A stretch of DNA of 20,690 nucleotides from a virus. A model generated the notes under the pieces. That model was not told the DNA's origin. It made no database searches and worked only from the letters and a program-made list of their open reading frames with translations. Location of the stretch: IMG/VR virus record IMGVR_UViG_3300010885_067901, positions 1-20,690 of that record. The stretch is one strand, 5' to 3'. This document shows, in pieces, positions 13,275-20,690 of this stretch (positions within the stretch are counted from its first letter, which is position 1; each line of letters begins with the position of its first letter). Both the position numbers and the translations under genes were made by a program.

Positions 13275-13786
13275 TTAGGCCAAACTTTAAATTTTAAATT
13301 ATCGAAAATATCTGAAAATTTAATAATTGAAATCTCGTCTTTGCGACCCTGCCTTTGATATATCTTGTATAAAGCATCTTTAGAAGAATTCACTCTAGAG
13401 TTTTGATCTACCTTTTTCATGCAGAGTTTCCATAAAGAACTTCTGTTGACTATAATGAAATCTTTTTCCCTTTCAAAAGAAATGTATTCAGCCGCTCCAA
13501 TTAACCATCCGCCGTTTCCAGCAACATTTAAAAACTCTACCCAAATCAATTCGTCATTAACATTAGAGTCTGTTCTTTTGATTTTCTTCTGAGCTTTAAT
13601 GTCTAAAGAGAGTGTCGGATAGTTCTCTTTAGATAAAAACACATCTATATGAGACAACTGTTGTTTTCTATCTGCCTTGATAGCTTTCCAACCTTGTCTC
13701 TCAGCAATGGAAATGAAAAGGTCTTCTGCATTATGTCCATCGTCAGAACATTTTCCTGAAAAATCAAATTTATTACGGTATTTCAT
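13268..13786 (-). CDS. PD-(D/E)XK nuclease-like protein, 172 aa
   Basis: The restriction-endonuclease fold is suggested by an early helix with N-A-E-D-L-F (E21), S-H-I-D-V-F-L (D48) and D-I-K-A-Q-K (D62 and K64), which match the E, D and D-x-K positions of the active site. After this comes E-F-L-N-V-A-G-N-G-G-W-L-I-G-A-A-E, a strand-loop-strand typical of such phage nucleases. It could cut host DNA or act in recombination. Its ATG is 14 nt inside the end of the GNAT-like gene. A TATAGC ends 5 nt before the ATG but no good -35 box is present. Confidence 0.65.
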   Translation of the reverse strand: MKYRNKFDFSGKCSDDGHNAEDLFISIAERQGWKAIKADRKQQLSHIDVFLSKENYPTLSLDIKAQKKIKRTDSNVNDELIWVEFLNVAGNGGWLIGAAEYISFEREKDFIIVNRSSLWKLCMKKVDQNSRVNSSKDALYKIYQRQGRKDEISIIKFSDIFDNLKFKVWPKC

Positions 13787-14297
13787 AAAGAGCTATATTA
13801 TTATCAAAAATTTGAAAATTAAAAATTCTAACTATTGTTTTAATGTATTTGTCTTTTTTTCGTTCACGGTTGACGTTTCCTATAATAAATTGAACTTGGC
13901 ATTTTTCTTTTAAAAAGTGAAAAATATCATAAGCCACTCTCTTTAGTTCAAAAAGATTGCGGTGATCTGTGGCGGCAAAAACAAATTCGCAAGCATTTAA
14001 TTTCGCTAAGTGCGCTGTTTGGATTGAGTAAACCTGAGTCTTTCTCTCCGAATCAAAAGCAATGAAACCTATTATTTTAGATTCTTGACGAGAGTAAATT
14101 ATTTTTGTGTTTTCAATTAAATAATCAAAATAGCTTTCGGTTTCTCTGTGAAGATCAGATAAAGTCTTAGTCTTAAAAGATAAAGGCTTTGATTTAGCAA
14201 AAAATACCCTGTATAAAGAGCGCAATTCCTCTTTAACTTCTTCTTCTCCAAGAAATTCGTGTAAATTATACTCAACGCCTTTATTATTTATAGTCAT
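13773..14297 (-). CDS. GNAT-like protein, 174 aa
   Basis: The middle (K-I-I-G-F-I-A-F-D near residue 75) looks like the central strand of an acetyltransferase fold. A later G-N-V-N-R-E-R-K-K-D-K-Y segment and N-F-Q-I-F at the end could be the acetyl-CoA loop and last strand. The signature R/Q-x-x-G-x-G/A is not obvious, so catalytic activity is uncertain. I start at the ATG at 14297; an in-frame Met 8 codons further upstream would lie inside the divergent tail gene. Its start codon shares the tetranucleotide CATG with that gene. Phage structural or internal proteins with this fold exist. Confidence 0.5.
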   Translation of the reverse strand: MTINNKGVEYNLHEFLGEEEVKEELRSLYRVFFAKSKPLSFKTKTLSDLHRETESYFDYLIENTKIIYSRQESKIIGFIAFDSERKTQVYSIQTAHLAKLNACEFVFAATDHRNLFELKRVAYDIFHFLKEKCQVQFIIGNVNRERKKDKYIKTIVRIFNFQIFDNNIALYEIP

Positions 14298-15318
14298 GCC
14301 AATCAACAATAAAATCTCCAATGACCTAGTGGATTTAGAACCAACTGCGGTTTTGGAATTTTACAAGCTTTATTATGATACGATCAATGAACCCGATTCT
14401 TTTTTCCCTTTTCATCCTTGCTCTCATGGAATTGAAGGCAATGTAGTCTTGAACGAAATTTCATATTTGCCAATTGCAGTGGAAGTTGAAGATTTTGAGA
14501 CTAACGCTTTTAATAGAATTAATAGACCTCGTATTCGCATTAGTAATGCTGGCTTAACCATTAGTCAAGTTTTAAGGCGTAAAAACGATTTTAAAAATGC
14601 AAAAATAGAACGAATTAAAATCTTTTTAAAATATATTGATGACTCTAATTTTGAAGGCGGCGTTAATCCGTTTGGGGTTGCTGATCCAACCGCAGAAATC
14701 AATAAAGATACTTACATCATCTCTCAGAAGTTGCAAGAAAACAAATTAATTGTTGAGTTCGAATTGACCGCTCCGTTTGATTTGGAGAATTTTACCATTC
14801 CTGGCCGTTTGGTATTGTCTCGCTATTGCTACTGGCAATACAGAGGGGTTGGCTGCAATTATTTTGGTCAACCCGTTTGTCAAGAAAATGATAAAAATTT
14901 TACTGTTATTCCAACAGGAGCTTTCAATTTCCAAACAACTGAGAACGAATGGAATTATGGCAAGTCTTATAATAGCGGCGAAATCATCTACGCAACTACA
15001 GACAAAGATCCTTTTCGCACTTGGTATGTATGCAGCATTCAGCATACAGCTTCAGAAAATAATCATCCTAGTTTAGACGTTTCTCCTTGGGAGAAAGACG
15101 GTTGTTCTAAAATCATTTCTTCTTGTAGAAAGAGATTCGCTAATACTGAAATATCTTACTCTGGATATTTGGGGGCAACAGCTAATACAGGAAAAACAGT
15201 ATATAATTTAGTGCCAGCAACTCTTAACGCCGATCCGTTAGTGGCTTATTTGCCCTTCGGCGGCTTTCCAGCAACAGACAAATATCAATATGGAGCTTCA
15301 TATAAAGGTAGAAAATGA
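14296..15318 (+). CDS. L: Minor tail protein L-like (tail-tip Fe-S protein) with a domain insertion, 340 aa
   Basis: The gene matches lambda gpL, a tail-tip protein that binds a 4Fe-4S cluster. The paired cysteines C178-x8-C187 and C270-x6-C277 have the same spacings as the lambda ligands. G-V-A-D-P-T near 127-132 and L-P-F-G-G-F-P near 319-325 also fit. Between the two Cys pairs lie 83 residues, against about 23 in lambda. This insert (about 205-268) has W-N-Y-G-K-S-Y-N-S-G-E-I-I-Y, Y-V-C and S-P-W-E, the layout of a CBM5/12-like chitin/polysaccharide-binding module. The gene starts the plus-strand tail run, and its ATG overlaps the divergent ATG by 2 bp. Upstream tail genes (tape measure, M) are absent here. 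Confidence 0.88.
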   Translation: MPINNKISNDLVDLEPTAVLEFYKLYYDTINEPDSFFPFHPCSHGIEGNVVLNEISYLPIAVEVEDFETNAFNRINRPRIRISNAGLTISQVLRRKNDFKNAKIERIKIFLKYIDDSNFEGGVNPFGVADPTAEINKDTYIISQKLQENKLIVEFELTAPFDLENFTIPGRLVLSRYCYWQYRGVGCNYFGQPVCQENDKNFTVIPTGAFNFQTTENEWNYGKSYNSGEIIYATTDKDPFRTWYVCSIQHTASENNHPSLDVSPWEKDGCSKIISSCRKRFANTEISYSGYLGATANTGKTVYNLVPATLNADPLVAYLPFGGFPATDKYQYGASYKGRK

Positions 15319-15694
15319 TTTTAAAGACATTCTTAAATTTTTAAAAGATCATAGTGATCGTTATTTTAATATTGAATGTTGCGCTTTTGTTGGTTTAAGA
15401 AATGGGGTTTATATATCTCAAATTTTAGCTAATCGCTCTCCAGAGCCTAATTCTTTTTTTTGCGTTGATCCTTTGGATTTTTTAAAATTCAAAAGCGAAA
15501 ATGAATTATTGTTTATCTTCCACTCTCATCCTCATACAAGCGCTGATTTTTCCGAGATGGATAAGTCTAATGCTGAAGCTTGTTGCTTGCTGTCTCTTGT
15601 TTACTCTGTGGTTGATAATAAATTTGCGCTTTACGAGCCTCAAAATCATGAAATAGATGTAAATATATTAAACAAGGTAAAAGGTTATTTATGA
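15290..15694 (+). CDS. K: Tail assembly protein K-like, JAMM metalloprotease domain only, 134 aa
   Basis: The JAMM zinc motif is complete: H78-S-H80-x10-D91 (H-S-H-P-H-T-S-A-D-F-S-E-M-D) with E29 as the likely general acid/base in the upstream E-C-C segment. Lambda gpK has this Mov34/JAMM half plus an NlpC/P60 peptidase half; this protein ends right after the JAMM domain, so the NlpC/P60 part is missing or encoded elsewhere. The start lies 29 bp inside the L gene, and no Shine-Dalgarno sequence is seen, so coupling to L is likely. It overlaps the next gene by 4 nt (ATGA). Confidence 0.85.
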   Translation: MELHIKVENDFKDILKFLKDHSDRYFNIECCAFVGLRNGVYISQILANRSPEPNSFFCVDPLDFLKFKSENELLFIFHSHPHTSADFSEMDKSNAEACCLLSLVYSVVDNKFALYEPQNHEIDVNILNKVKGYL

Positions 15695-16293
15695 CAGAAG
15701 TTTATTTACATGGCATTCTAGCAAAAAAATACGGTTCAAAACATCGTATAGCGATCTCTCAACCAAAAGATTTATTGGGGGCGATGGAAGCTAACCATGA
15801 TGATTTTTTAATAGATTTAAAAAATTTATGCAAGCAAAACATACATTATACTTATGTAATAAATGGTAAATGGATTAAAAATAAAGAATCTAGTAAAGAA
15901 AAAATTAAAAGATTAGATTTTGTTCCAATAATTTTAGGTAGTGGAATGATTGCATTCACTCTTGTTCTTACTGTTGCGAGTGCTGTATTTTCATATATTC
16001 AAGCTGGAAAAGTGGAGTATCCAAAAATACCTGGAGCAGAAGGGGTTTCATCCGCTTTTAACAAGTCTTTAGCGTTTTCTAATAGAGAAAATATTATGGA
16101 ACAAGGCAATCCTGTTCCTCTTGTTTACGGAAGATTAAGGATTGGGTCTTTTGTTGTACAATCATCTGTAAAATCTTTCCCATTATCTTTATCATTGGCA
16201 GATGAATTCATTAATAGCTCTTCTAAAAAAGGTAGTAATCAAACCGCTATTATTGATAGTACGAATTCCAATGCTATAAGCGTATCAAATTAA
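15691..16293 (+). CDS. I: Tail assembly protein I-like, 200 aa
   Basis: The N-terminus V-Y-L-H-G-I-L-A-K-K-Y-G and A-M-E-A-N-H-D-D-F (31-39) match the gpI family, a ubiquitin-like beta-grasp domain that in lambda assists tail-tip assembly. A Gly-rich hydrophobic segment (about 78-103) follows. The C-terminal part has Q-G-N-P-V-P-L-V-Y-G-R-L-R-I-G-S (138-153), a stretch typical of the C-terminal half of the family. Its position between K and J and the 4-nt overlap with K support the call. The last 40 residues are Ser- and Asn-rich and probably flexible. Confidence 0.88.
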   Translation: MTEVYLHGILAKKYGSKHRIAISQPKDLLGAMEANHDDFLIDLKNLCKQNIHYTYVINGKWIKNKESSKEKIKRLDFVPIILGSGMIAFTLVLTVASAVFSYIQAGKVEYPKIPGAEGVSSAFNKSLAFSNRENIMEQGNPVPLVYGRLRIGSFVVQSSVKSFPLSLSLADEFINSSSKKGSNQTAIIDSTNSNAISVSN

Positions 16294-16295
16294 AT

Positions 16296-19200
16296 ATGAA
16301 TCATTTCATTCAAAAAAATTTCAGTTTTCTTCAGGGGGCTGGAGGTGGGCCTAAAAAACCAGATCCTCCATCACCTCCAACTTTAAAACCACCAAAATTA
16401 GGTGATTTACAAGCTCTTTCTTCTTATGAGTATGTTGAAAATGTAGATTTAATTTCTGACGGAAGCATTGATGGTTTAGTAAATCAAAATGGCGAATATG
16501 TTAATGATTTGCAGATTTTCGAAGGGATTTATTTAGAAGATGTTCCTATTAAAACTGAATCCCTTACTACCGAAAGTAATACTGTTCAAACTTTTAATCT
16601 TTCTTTTATTGGAACTGGTTTTTCAGGAATAATTAATGGATTTTCTGGCCATTATTACGACTCTCAGAATAATTTTTTAGATAGAACCTTAAGCTCTACA
16701 GTTCCTTCATTGACTGGATATTTAAACGGAGTAGGATATTCTGTTTTAAACTCTAAAAAAGATATAGCAAATAATATATATTCATCAATTCAAGAAATTA
16801 ATTCTAATTTAAAATTACAGTCTTACTCAACAGATTCTCTTATTTACAAACAGTTGCGCTCTATTAGCGCTAAATACAATTACGAATCTTCAAAAGAAAT
16901 TCAATCTTATTTATTACCAAACTTGCCTCAAGAATTTGATGAAGATTATCCATTTTTTTGCTTAAAATTAAACATTACTGGAAACGCTCTCCCAGAGAGT
17001 TACTCCTCTAATATGTTTACATATCTTGATGGCGATTTGACAAATCAAACATATTTACCCCTTGAGAGTACAGAATTGCAAAATAGAAGATTTATTTCTC
17101 CTCCTTTAAAGATTGATTTAACTTATTATAACTCATTTATTTCAAACGAAATTGTGGCAGAGCGTTTATGTGGTTCTATGTATATTTTTGCTTATAAAGA
17201 AAATGATAAACCGTTACAAAATTCAATTGATGCAATTATTAATAGTATTAAATCTATTAAATCAATAAATTCTTATTCTAAATATAATTTTGGTAATGCG
17301 TCAATGGAAATTCGTAATGGTGATGAATTACAGAAACCTTTAAGTTTATTTACTAAAACTTATTTAGATAGAAGTTACGGAGCAGTATTGCGCGGACCTT
17401 TCGCTAAAAATAGATCAGTAGCTACTTTAGTTTCAGCGGGAAATATTCCAATTAAAAGCGACTTTAATCCAAATTCAGAACAAGCAAAAACAGGGGTAGA
17501 TGTGTCTATAAGATCTGATACCATTGCTTACGAAGATTATCTACTAGCTATAAATAATAATACGTTATTTAAAACTAGCACAACGACCATTGAATCAGCG
17601 GATAATATATTAAAAAATAAGACAACAATTAATATTATTGGTTCTTCTGATAGCGAGAATGAAATAGTTGTTTATATTTTGATAAATTTAGGTTACAACG
17701 GGGGTCCAGGGATTGGAATCAGCTATAACTATTGGGAAAAAAAATGTTCTATAACTTTAAATAAACTAACAGGTAAATTTAATCCAATACTCACTATCTT
17801 AGATGCAAATGATCCTCCTAGTGTACAAATAATTAAAAGTGAATCTATAGATCATAATGGATATATTCGATCTAATGACGATATTCAAACTACTGGTTGG
17901 AATTGGTCAAAGTCACCAACAGCGGCAGAATTAAGCTCAATGTTGTTGGCTTGTTTGGAGTTTTGCAAACAATCAAAGGGTAGTGATGACGACCGTTATA
18001 CTGGTAATGTACTTGCAGATAAAGTAACCGCTGAAATCATTAGTTTTTCTAATTGGAATAAAGATTATATTGATAGCTCCTCTGAGCCAGCTAGTCCAAT
18101 TGTGCATATAATCAATAATCCTAATGTGGATAAGGTTTATATCTCTATTTCTGTAAGAGTTTTGAAAGACACGGCTCAAAAAGACCTTACTTTAAAAAAA
18201 TATGGTATTGCAATACCCGAAGATAATCAAAAGGTATCTGCTGGAACCTCTGTACCTTCATTGGTTAATTTTAAAATTGAAATTGGTTATCAAGATAAAA
18301 ATAGTGTAGAGACAATATTTTCTAGTAAAGAATTTCAAATTAAAGGCATTGCTGATTCTCCTGCATCTATTGATATTGGAAGAGAAGAAAATAATAATGA
18401 TTTCGTTATTCCAAAATATACAAGATTTATCATGGGTTCTGAGCAAAATTTCGCTGCTCCGCTAATTTTGCCCGAAGCTAAACCTTATAGAACTCGTTTT
18501 GTAAGAGTTTATCGCACAACACATGAATCATACTCTTCTCTTGTTAGGCGAGAAATTGCTCTAGAAAAAATCAGCGAAATTATTAATCTTCCATTTTCCT
18601 ACCCATACTCTACTATTTGTGGATTGAAATTAGATGCCCGTACACTACCTCAAATTCCTGCTAGAAGTTATGACGCTAGATTTAAAAAAGTATTTGTGCC
18701 TAGTAATTATTTTCCTTTAAAAGCTAACGGAAAAGATAAACGCTATCTCACATCTTTTGAATTAGTTGAATTTAAAAAATCCACTTATCCCATTAATGAT
18801 AAAATTATTTATAAAGGAAACTGGGATGGTACTTTTAAATTTGCTTGGACAGATAATCCTGCTTGGATTATTTTTGATTTATTAATCAATAGAAGATATG
18901 GTTTGGGTAACTTTATTTCTCCAACTCAAGTCAACTATTGGGAATTGTATAAAATAGCTCAATTTTGTGACGCTGTAGATAAAAATGGATTATTTGTTGG
19001 AGTCTCAGCGGCAGATGGAGGTTTAGAGCCTCGTTATGGTTTTAATGGGGTTATTGCGGATAAAACTAATGTTTTTGACATGATCAAATCTATTGTCGCT
19101 TCATTCAAAGGCAATATGTTTTATACCAATTCTGAAATTAGCTTTACTAATGATCGTTTAAAACCAATCATGTCTTCATTTAATAACAGTAATGTTAAAG

Positions 19201-20438
19201 ATGGATATTTTAGTTATACAAACTCTCGTAAGGATTTACAGTATAATGTTATTGAGGTTTCTTATTTAGATAGAGACGATTTATTTAAAGAAAAGATCGA
19301 ATACGTTGAAGATGCTGATGATATTAAAACGAGAGGCATTTTAAGAACTACCGCTCAAACTTTTGGCGTAACAAGTCGCGCTCATGCTAAACGCATTGGT
19401 GAACATACTATTTACTCGACAATCAATGAAGATCAGAATGTCCAATTTGTAGGAGGTTTGGAAACTCTTCTTTGTAGGCCAGGCGATTTAATCTCTATCA
19501 ACGATGAATTGCGCACTCTGAAAAAACATGTGGGAAGAGTGTTGGATATAGATTTAGCTAACAGTATAATTCACACTAACATTGATTTAACTGCTGGAAA
19601 TTTTAGTCCTACAGGATTATTAGCACAGCTTTCTGTTTTAATTCCTACTGGTAAAAATCAATTTGATGATTTCTATAATTTAGCAAAAAGCCCAAGCAAG
19701 TTAAGCATCAGTCAATTATATCAGACTGACATCCCTCAAAATGTTGTTTTTAACGCTACTGGTGTGAATGTTAGCGGTTTTGGCGCAAAATTTTTTCTTG
19801 ATACAAGCATTAGTAATTCTGGATTACCTTTATTAGAAAACGCCAAGATTGGAGTTCCTTGTTCGGTTACTCTAGCTAATACCGCTCAAGAAGTATACAA
19901 AATCCAATCAATTAAAGAACTAAACTTGAATGAATACGAGATCGTCGCTTCTAAATTCGACACTGGCAAATTTGCTGAAATTGAAGCTGGAGAAACTCTG
20001 AACGATTTCTACTCATCTTTCCCATCTACTCGTCAAATTCAGGTTAATGAAGGCGCTGCATACTCTGTGAGTAATCAAGCAAAGTATGATCTCACTGGAG
20101 TTCCCTTGATCACATCTTTCACTACTGGTAATTTTGACGCTCAAAATGATGTTATTGATATTAATGGAACGTGGCAGTCTGTGAATAACGCGAACTCTTA
20201 TAACGTGGAACTAATCACTCCAAAATATAGAAGCATTAAAACACAAACTTCTCTTAATTCCGTGGTCTTTGAAGACCAATCAGAAGTGGGAGTATTTAAA
20301 TTAAGAGTGTCTGCTGTTCAGACTGGCGTTTATCCAGTTTTAATTTCAGCAACTCATTCTGCCACTTTAAAAGTATTATCATATACTGCCCCTGTTCGTA
20401 GTAATGGAATTATAGGAAATATACAATTTAATACTTAA
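16296..20438 (+). CDS. J: Tip attachment (host specificity) protein J-like, 1380 aa
   Basis: This is the large central tail-tip protein that forms the tip and binds the host receptor. The N-terminal Gly/Pro-rich part (about 14-35) leads into V-D-L-I-S-D-G-S-I-D-G-L (50-61), the hub opening common to the family. A TipJ-type domain is clear at about 795-935, with F-V-P-S-N-Y-F-P, W-D-G-T-F, D-N-P-A-W-I-I-F-D-L-L and R-Y-G-L-G. Residues about 1268-1358 look like a fibronectin type III domain, often the receptor-facing part. It is longer than lambda J (1132); the extra length is mainly at about 100-650, which I cannot assign. It follows I after 2 nt. No terminator is seen after its stop. Confidence 0.9.
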   Translation: MNHFIQKNFSFLQGAGGGPKKPDPPSPPTLKPPKLGDLQALSSYEYVENVDLISDGSIDGLVNQNGEYVNDLQIFEGIYLEDVPIKTESLTTESNTVQTFNLSFIGTGFSGIINGFSGHYYDSQNNFLDRTLSSTVPSLTGYLNGVGYSVLNSKKDIANNIYSSIQEINSNLKLQSYSTDSLIYKQLRSISAKYNYESSKEIQSYLLPNLPQEFDEDYPFFCLKLNITGNALPESYSSNMFTYLDGDLTNQTYLPLESTELQNRRFISPPLKIDLTYYNSFISNEIVAERLCGSMYIFAYKENDKPLQNSIDAIINSIKSIKSINSYSKYNFGNASMEIRNGDELQKPLSLFTKTYLDRSYGAVLRGPFAKNRSVATLVSAGNIPIKSDFNPNSEQAKTGVDVSIRSDTIAYEDYLLAINNNTLFKTSTTTIESADNILKNKTTINIIGSSDSENEIVVYILINLGYNGGPGIGISYNYWEKKCSITLNKLTGKFNPILTILDANDPPSVQIIKSESIDHNGYIRSNDDIQTTGWNWSKSPTAAELSSMLLACLEFCKQSKGSDDDRYTGNVLADKVTAEIISFSNWNKDYIDSSSEPASPIVHIINNPNVDKVYISISVRVLKDTAQKDLTLKKYGIAIPEDNQKVSAGTSVPSLVNFKIEIGYQDKNSVETIFSSKEFQIKGIADSPASIDIGREENNNDFVIPKYTRFIMGSEQNFAAPLILPEAKPYRTRFVRVYRTTHESYSSLVRREIALEKISEIINLPFSYPYSTICGLKLDARTLPQIPARSYDARFKKVFVPSNYFPLKANGKDKRYLTSFELVEFKKSTYPINDKIIYKGNWDGTFKFAWTDNPAWIIFDLLINRRYGLGNFISPTQVNYWELYKIAQFCDAVDKNGLFVGVSAADGGLEPRYGFNGVIADKTNVFDMIKSIVASFKGNMFYTNSEISFTNDRLKPIMSSFNNSNVKDGYFSYTNSRKDLQYNVIEVSYLDRDDLFKEKIEYVEDADDIKTRGILRTTAQTFGVTSRAHAKRIGEHTIYSTINEDQNVQFVGGLETLLCRPGDLISINDELRTLKKHVGRVLDIDLANSIIHTNIDLTAGNFSPTGLLAQLSVLIPTGKNQFDDFYNLAKSPSKLSISQLYQTDIPQNVVFNATGVNVSGFGAKFFLDTSISNSGLPLLENAKIGVPCSVTLANTAQEVYKIQSIKELNLNEYEIVASKFDTGKFAEIEAGETLNDFYSSFPSTRQIQVNEGAAYSVSNQAKYDLTGVPLITSFTTGNFDAQNDVIDINGTWQSVNNANSYNVELITPKYRSIKTQTSLNSVVFEDQSEVGVFKLRVSAVQTGVYPVLISATHSATLKVLSYTAPVRSNGIIGNIQFNT

Positions 20439-20440
20439 AT

Positions 20441-20446
20441 TATAAT
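20441..20446 (+). promoter_or_regulatory. Possible -10 box before the Pro-rich gene
   Basis: TATAAT followed by 6 nt (ATAGAT) and the ATG at 20453, the same close -10-to-ATG arrangement seen on the minus strand. No convincing -35 hexamer lies 16-18 bp upstream, so this may be chance in AT-rich DNA. Confidence 0.35.
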
Positions 20447-20452
20447 ATAGAT

Positions 20453-20690
20453 ATGCCTACACCATCTCCGACACCTTCGCCGCCGCCGCCAACGCCATTT
20501 CCAACGCCTTCGCCAACACCGCCACCGCCAACACCGTCTCCAACGCCGTCTCCAACGCCGTCTCCAACACCGCCGCCAACGCCGTCACCAACACCATATC
20601 CAACGCCGCCGCCAACGCCTCCTGCGACTTTACCTGAATACCCAGGGGTATTTAATTCTTTTTCTCCTTCTGAATCTCCAGTAGGTACAG
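20453..20690 (+). CDS. Start of a Pro-Thr/Ser repeat protein, cut by window edge
   Basis: The frame opens M-P-T-P-S-P-T-P-S-P and continues for about 60 residues as near-perfect P-T-P-S-P / P-P-P repeats, then changes to ordinary sequence (L-P-E-Y-P-G-V-F-N-S-F-S-P-S-E-S-P) up to the edge. The repeat would form a stiff polyproline-II rod; Thr and Ser within it are typical O-glycosylation sites. Codons are mostly CCG/ACG, unlike the A/T-ending codons around. Being just after J, it is likely a tail fibre, tail-tip or other surface protein. The protein runs off the window, so function remains open. Confidence 0.8.
   Translation, partial: MPTPSPTPSPPPPTPFPTPSPTPPPPTPSPTPSPTPSPTPPPTPSPTPYPTPPPTPPATLPEYPGVFNSFSPSESPVGT
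20534..20569 (+). repeat. 12-bp tandem repeat, three copies, within the Pro-rich gene
   Basis: Three adjacent copies of CCGTCTCCAACG (the last ends in A), each encoding P-S-P-T. Looser copies extend either side over about 20457-20630. Such repeats can gain or lose units by slippage, in frame because the unit is 12 bp. Confidence 0.85.

Noticed and set aside
14746-15076. Open frames on both strands inside the L-like gene
   Set aside because: They are shadows of a gene with strong lambda L motifs.
19075-19110. TTGACA in the plus strand of the J-like gene as a promoter
   Set aside because: No TATAAT-like box at 16-18 bp and no gene start downstream; another TTGACA near 17037 is likewise inside coding DNA.
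1-20690. CRISPR arrays, tRNA genes, rRNA, insertion sequences, attachment sites
   Set aside because: Reading by eye found no regularly spaced repeats, cloverleaf with a CCA-type end, transposase or integrase; a tRNA scan was not possible.

Overview
The window is part of an AT-rich genome of a tailed phage (or a prophage of one), with tightly packed small genes. The clearest signature is a plus-strand run at 14296-20438 in the lambda order L-K-I-J (tail-tip assembly genes), which points to a siphovirus with a long non-contractile tail. No integrase, terminase, capsid or replication gene is visible. The host is not known. The phage-encoded ECF sigma factor (9001-9585) resembles the ECF factors I associate with Verrucomicrobiota (a WR-x-ID-x2-RR motif in region 2 and an F/Y-YVAKHK-type helix in region 4), so a host in or near that phylum is a weak inference.

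Layout. (1) 1-3872, minus strand: small unknown phage proteins, several Cys-rich, interrupted by one plus-strand LAGLIDADG homing endonuclease (1229-2203). (2) 3895-5419: a minus-strand prolyl-4-hydroxylase-type 2OG-Fe(II) oxygenase, divergent from a plus-strand HExxH metalloprotein that ends inside a strong bidirectional terminator. (3) 5432-8432, minus strand: holin-like protein, metallophosphoesterase, small phage proteins and a UVDE-type UV damage endonuclease. (4) 8466-11416, minus strand: one operon with a putative spanin pair, ThyX, the ECF sigma factor, a probable 31-residue ORF and a minimal kinase-like protein. (5) 11457-14297, minus strand: GNAT-like protein, PD-(D/E)XK nuclease-like protein, sulfotransferase, a small unknown protein and a glycosyltransferase-like protein. 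(6) 14296-20690, plus strand: L-, K-, I- and J-like tail proteins, then the start of a protein made largely of Pro-Thr/Ser repeats, in a GC-rich island.

Two signals stand out. First, the minus strand carries eight TTGACA-type promoters (16-18 bp spacer, TATAAT-like -10). In six of them the -10 box ends only 5-8 nt before the ATG, so transcription should start at or within a few nucleotides of the start codon. This implies leaderless or nearly leaderless early mRNAs, and Shine-Dalgarno sequences are mostly absent. These promoters also fix several start codons. Second, the window holds a prolyl hydroxylase, a glycosyltransferase-like protein, a sulfotransferase and a P-T-P-S-P repeat protein. 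That is the parts list for a hydroxyproline-type modification of a phage surface protein, although the link is inference.
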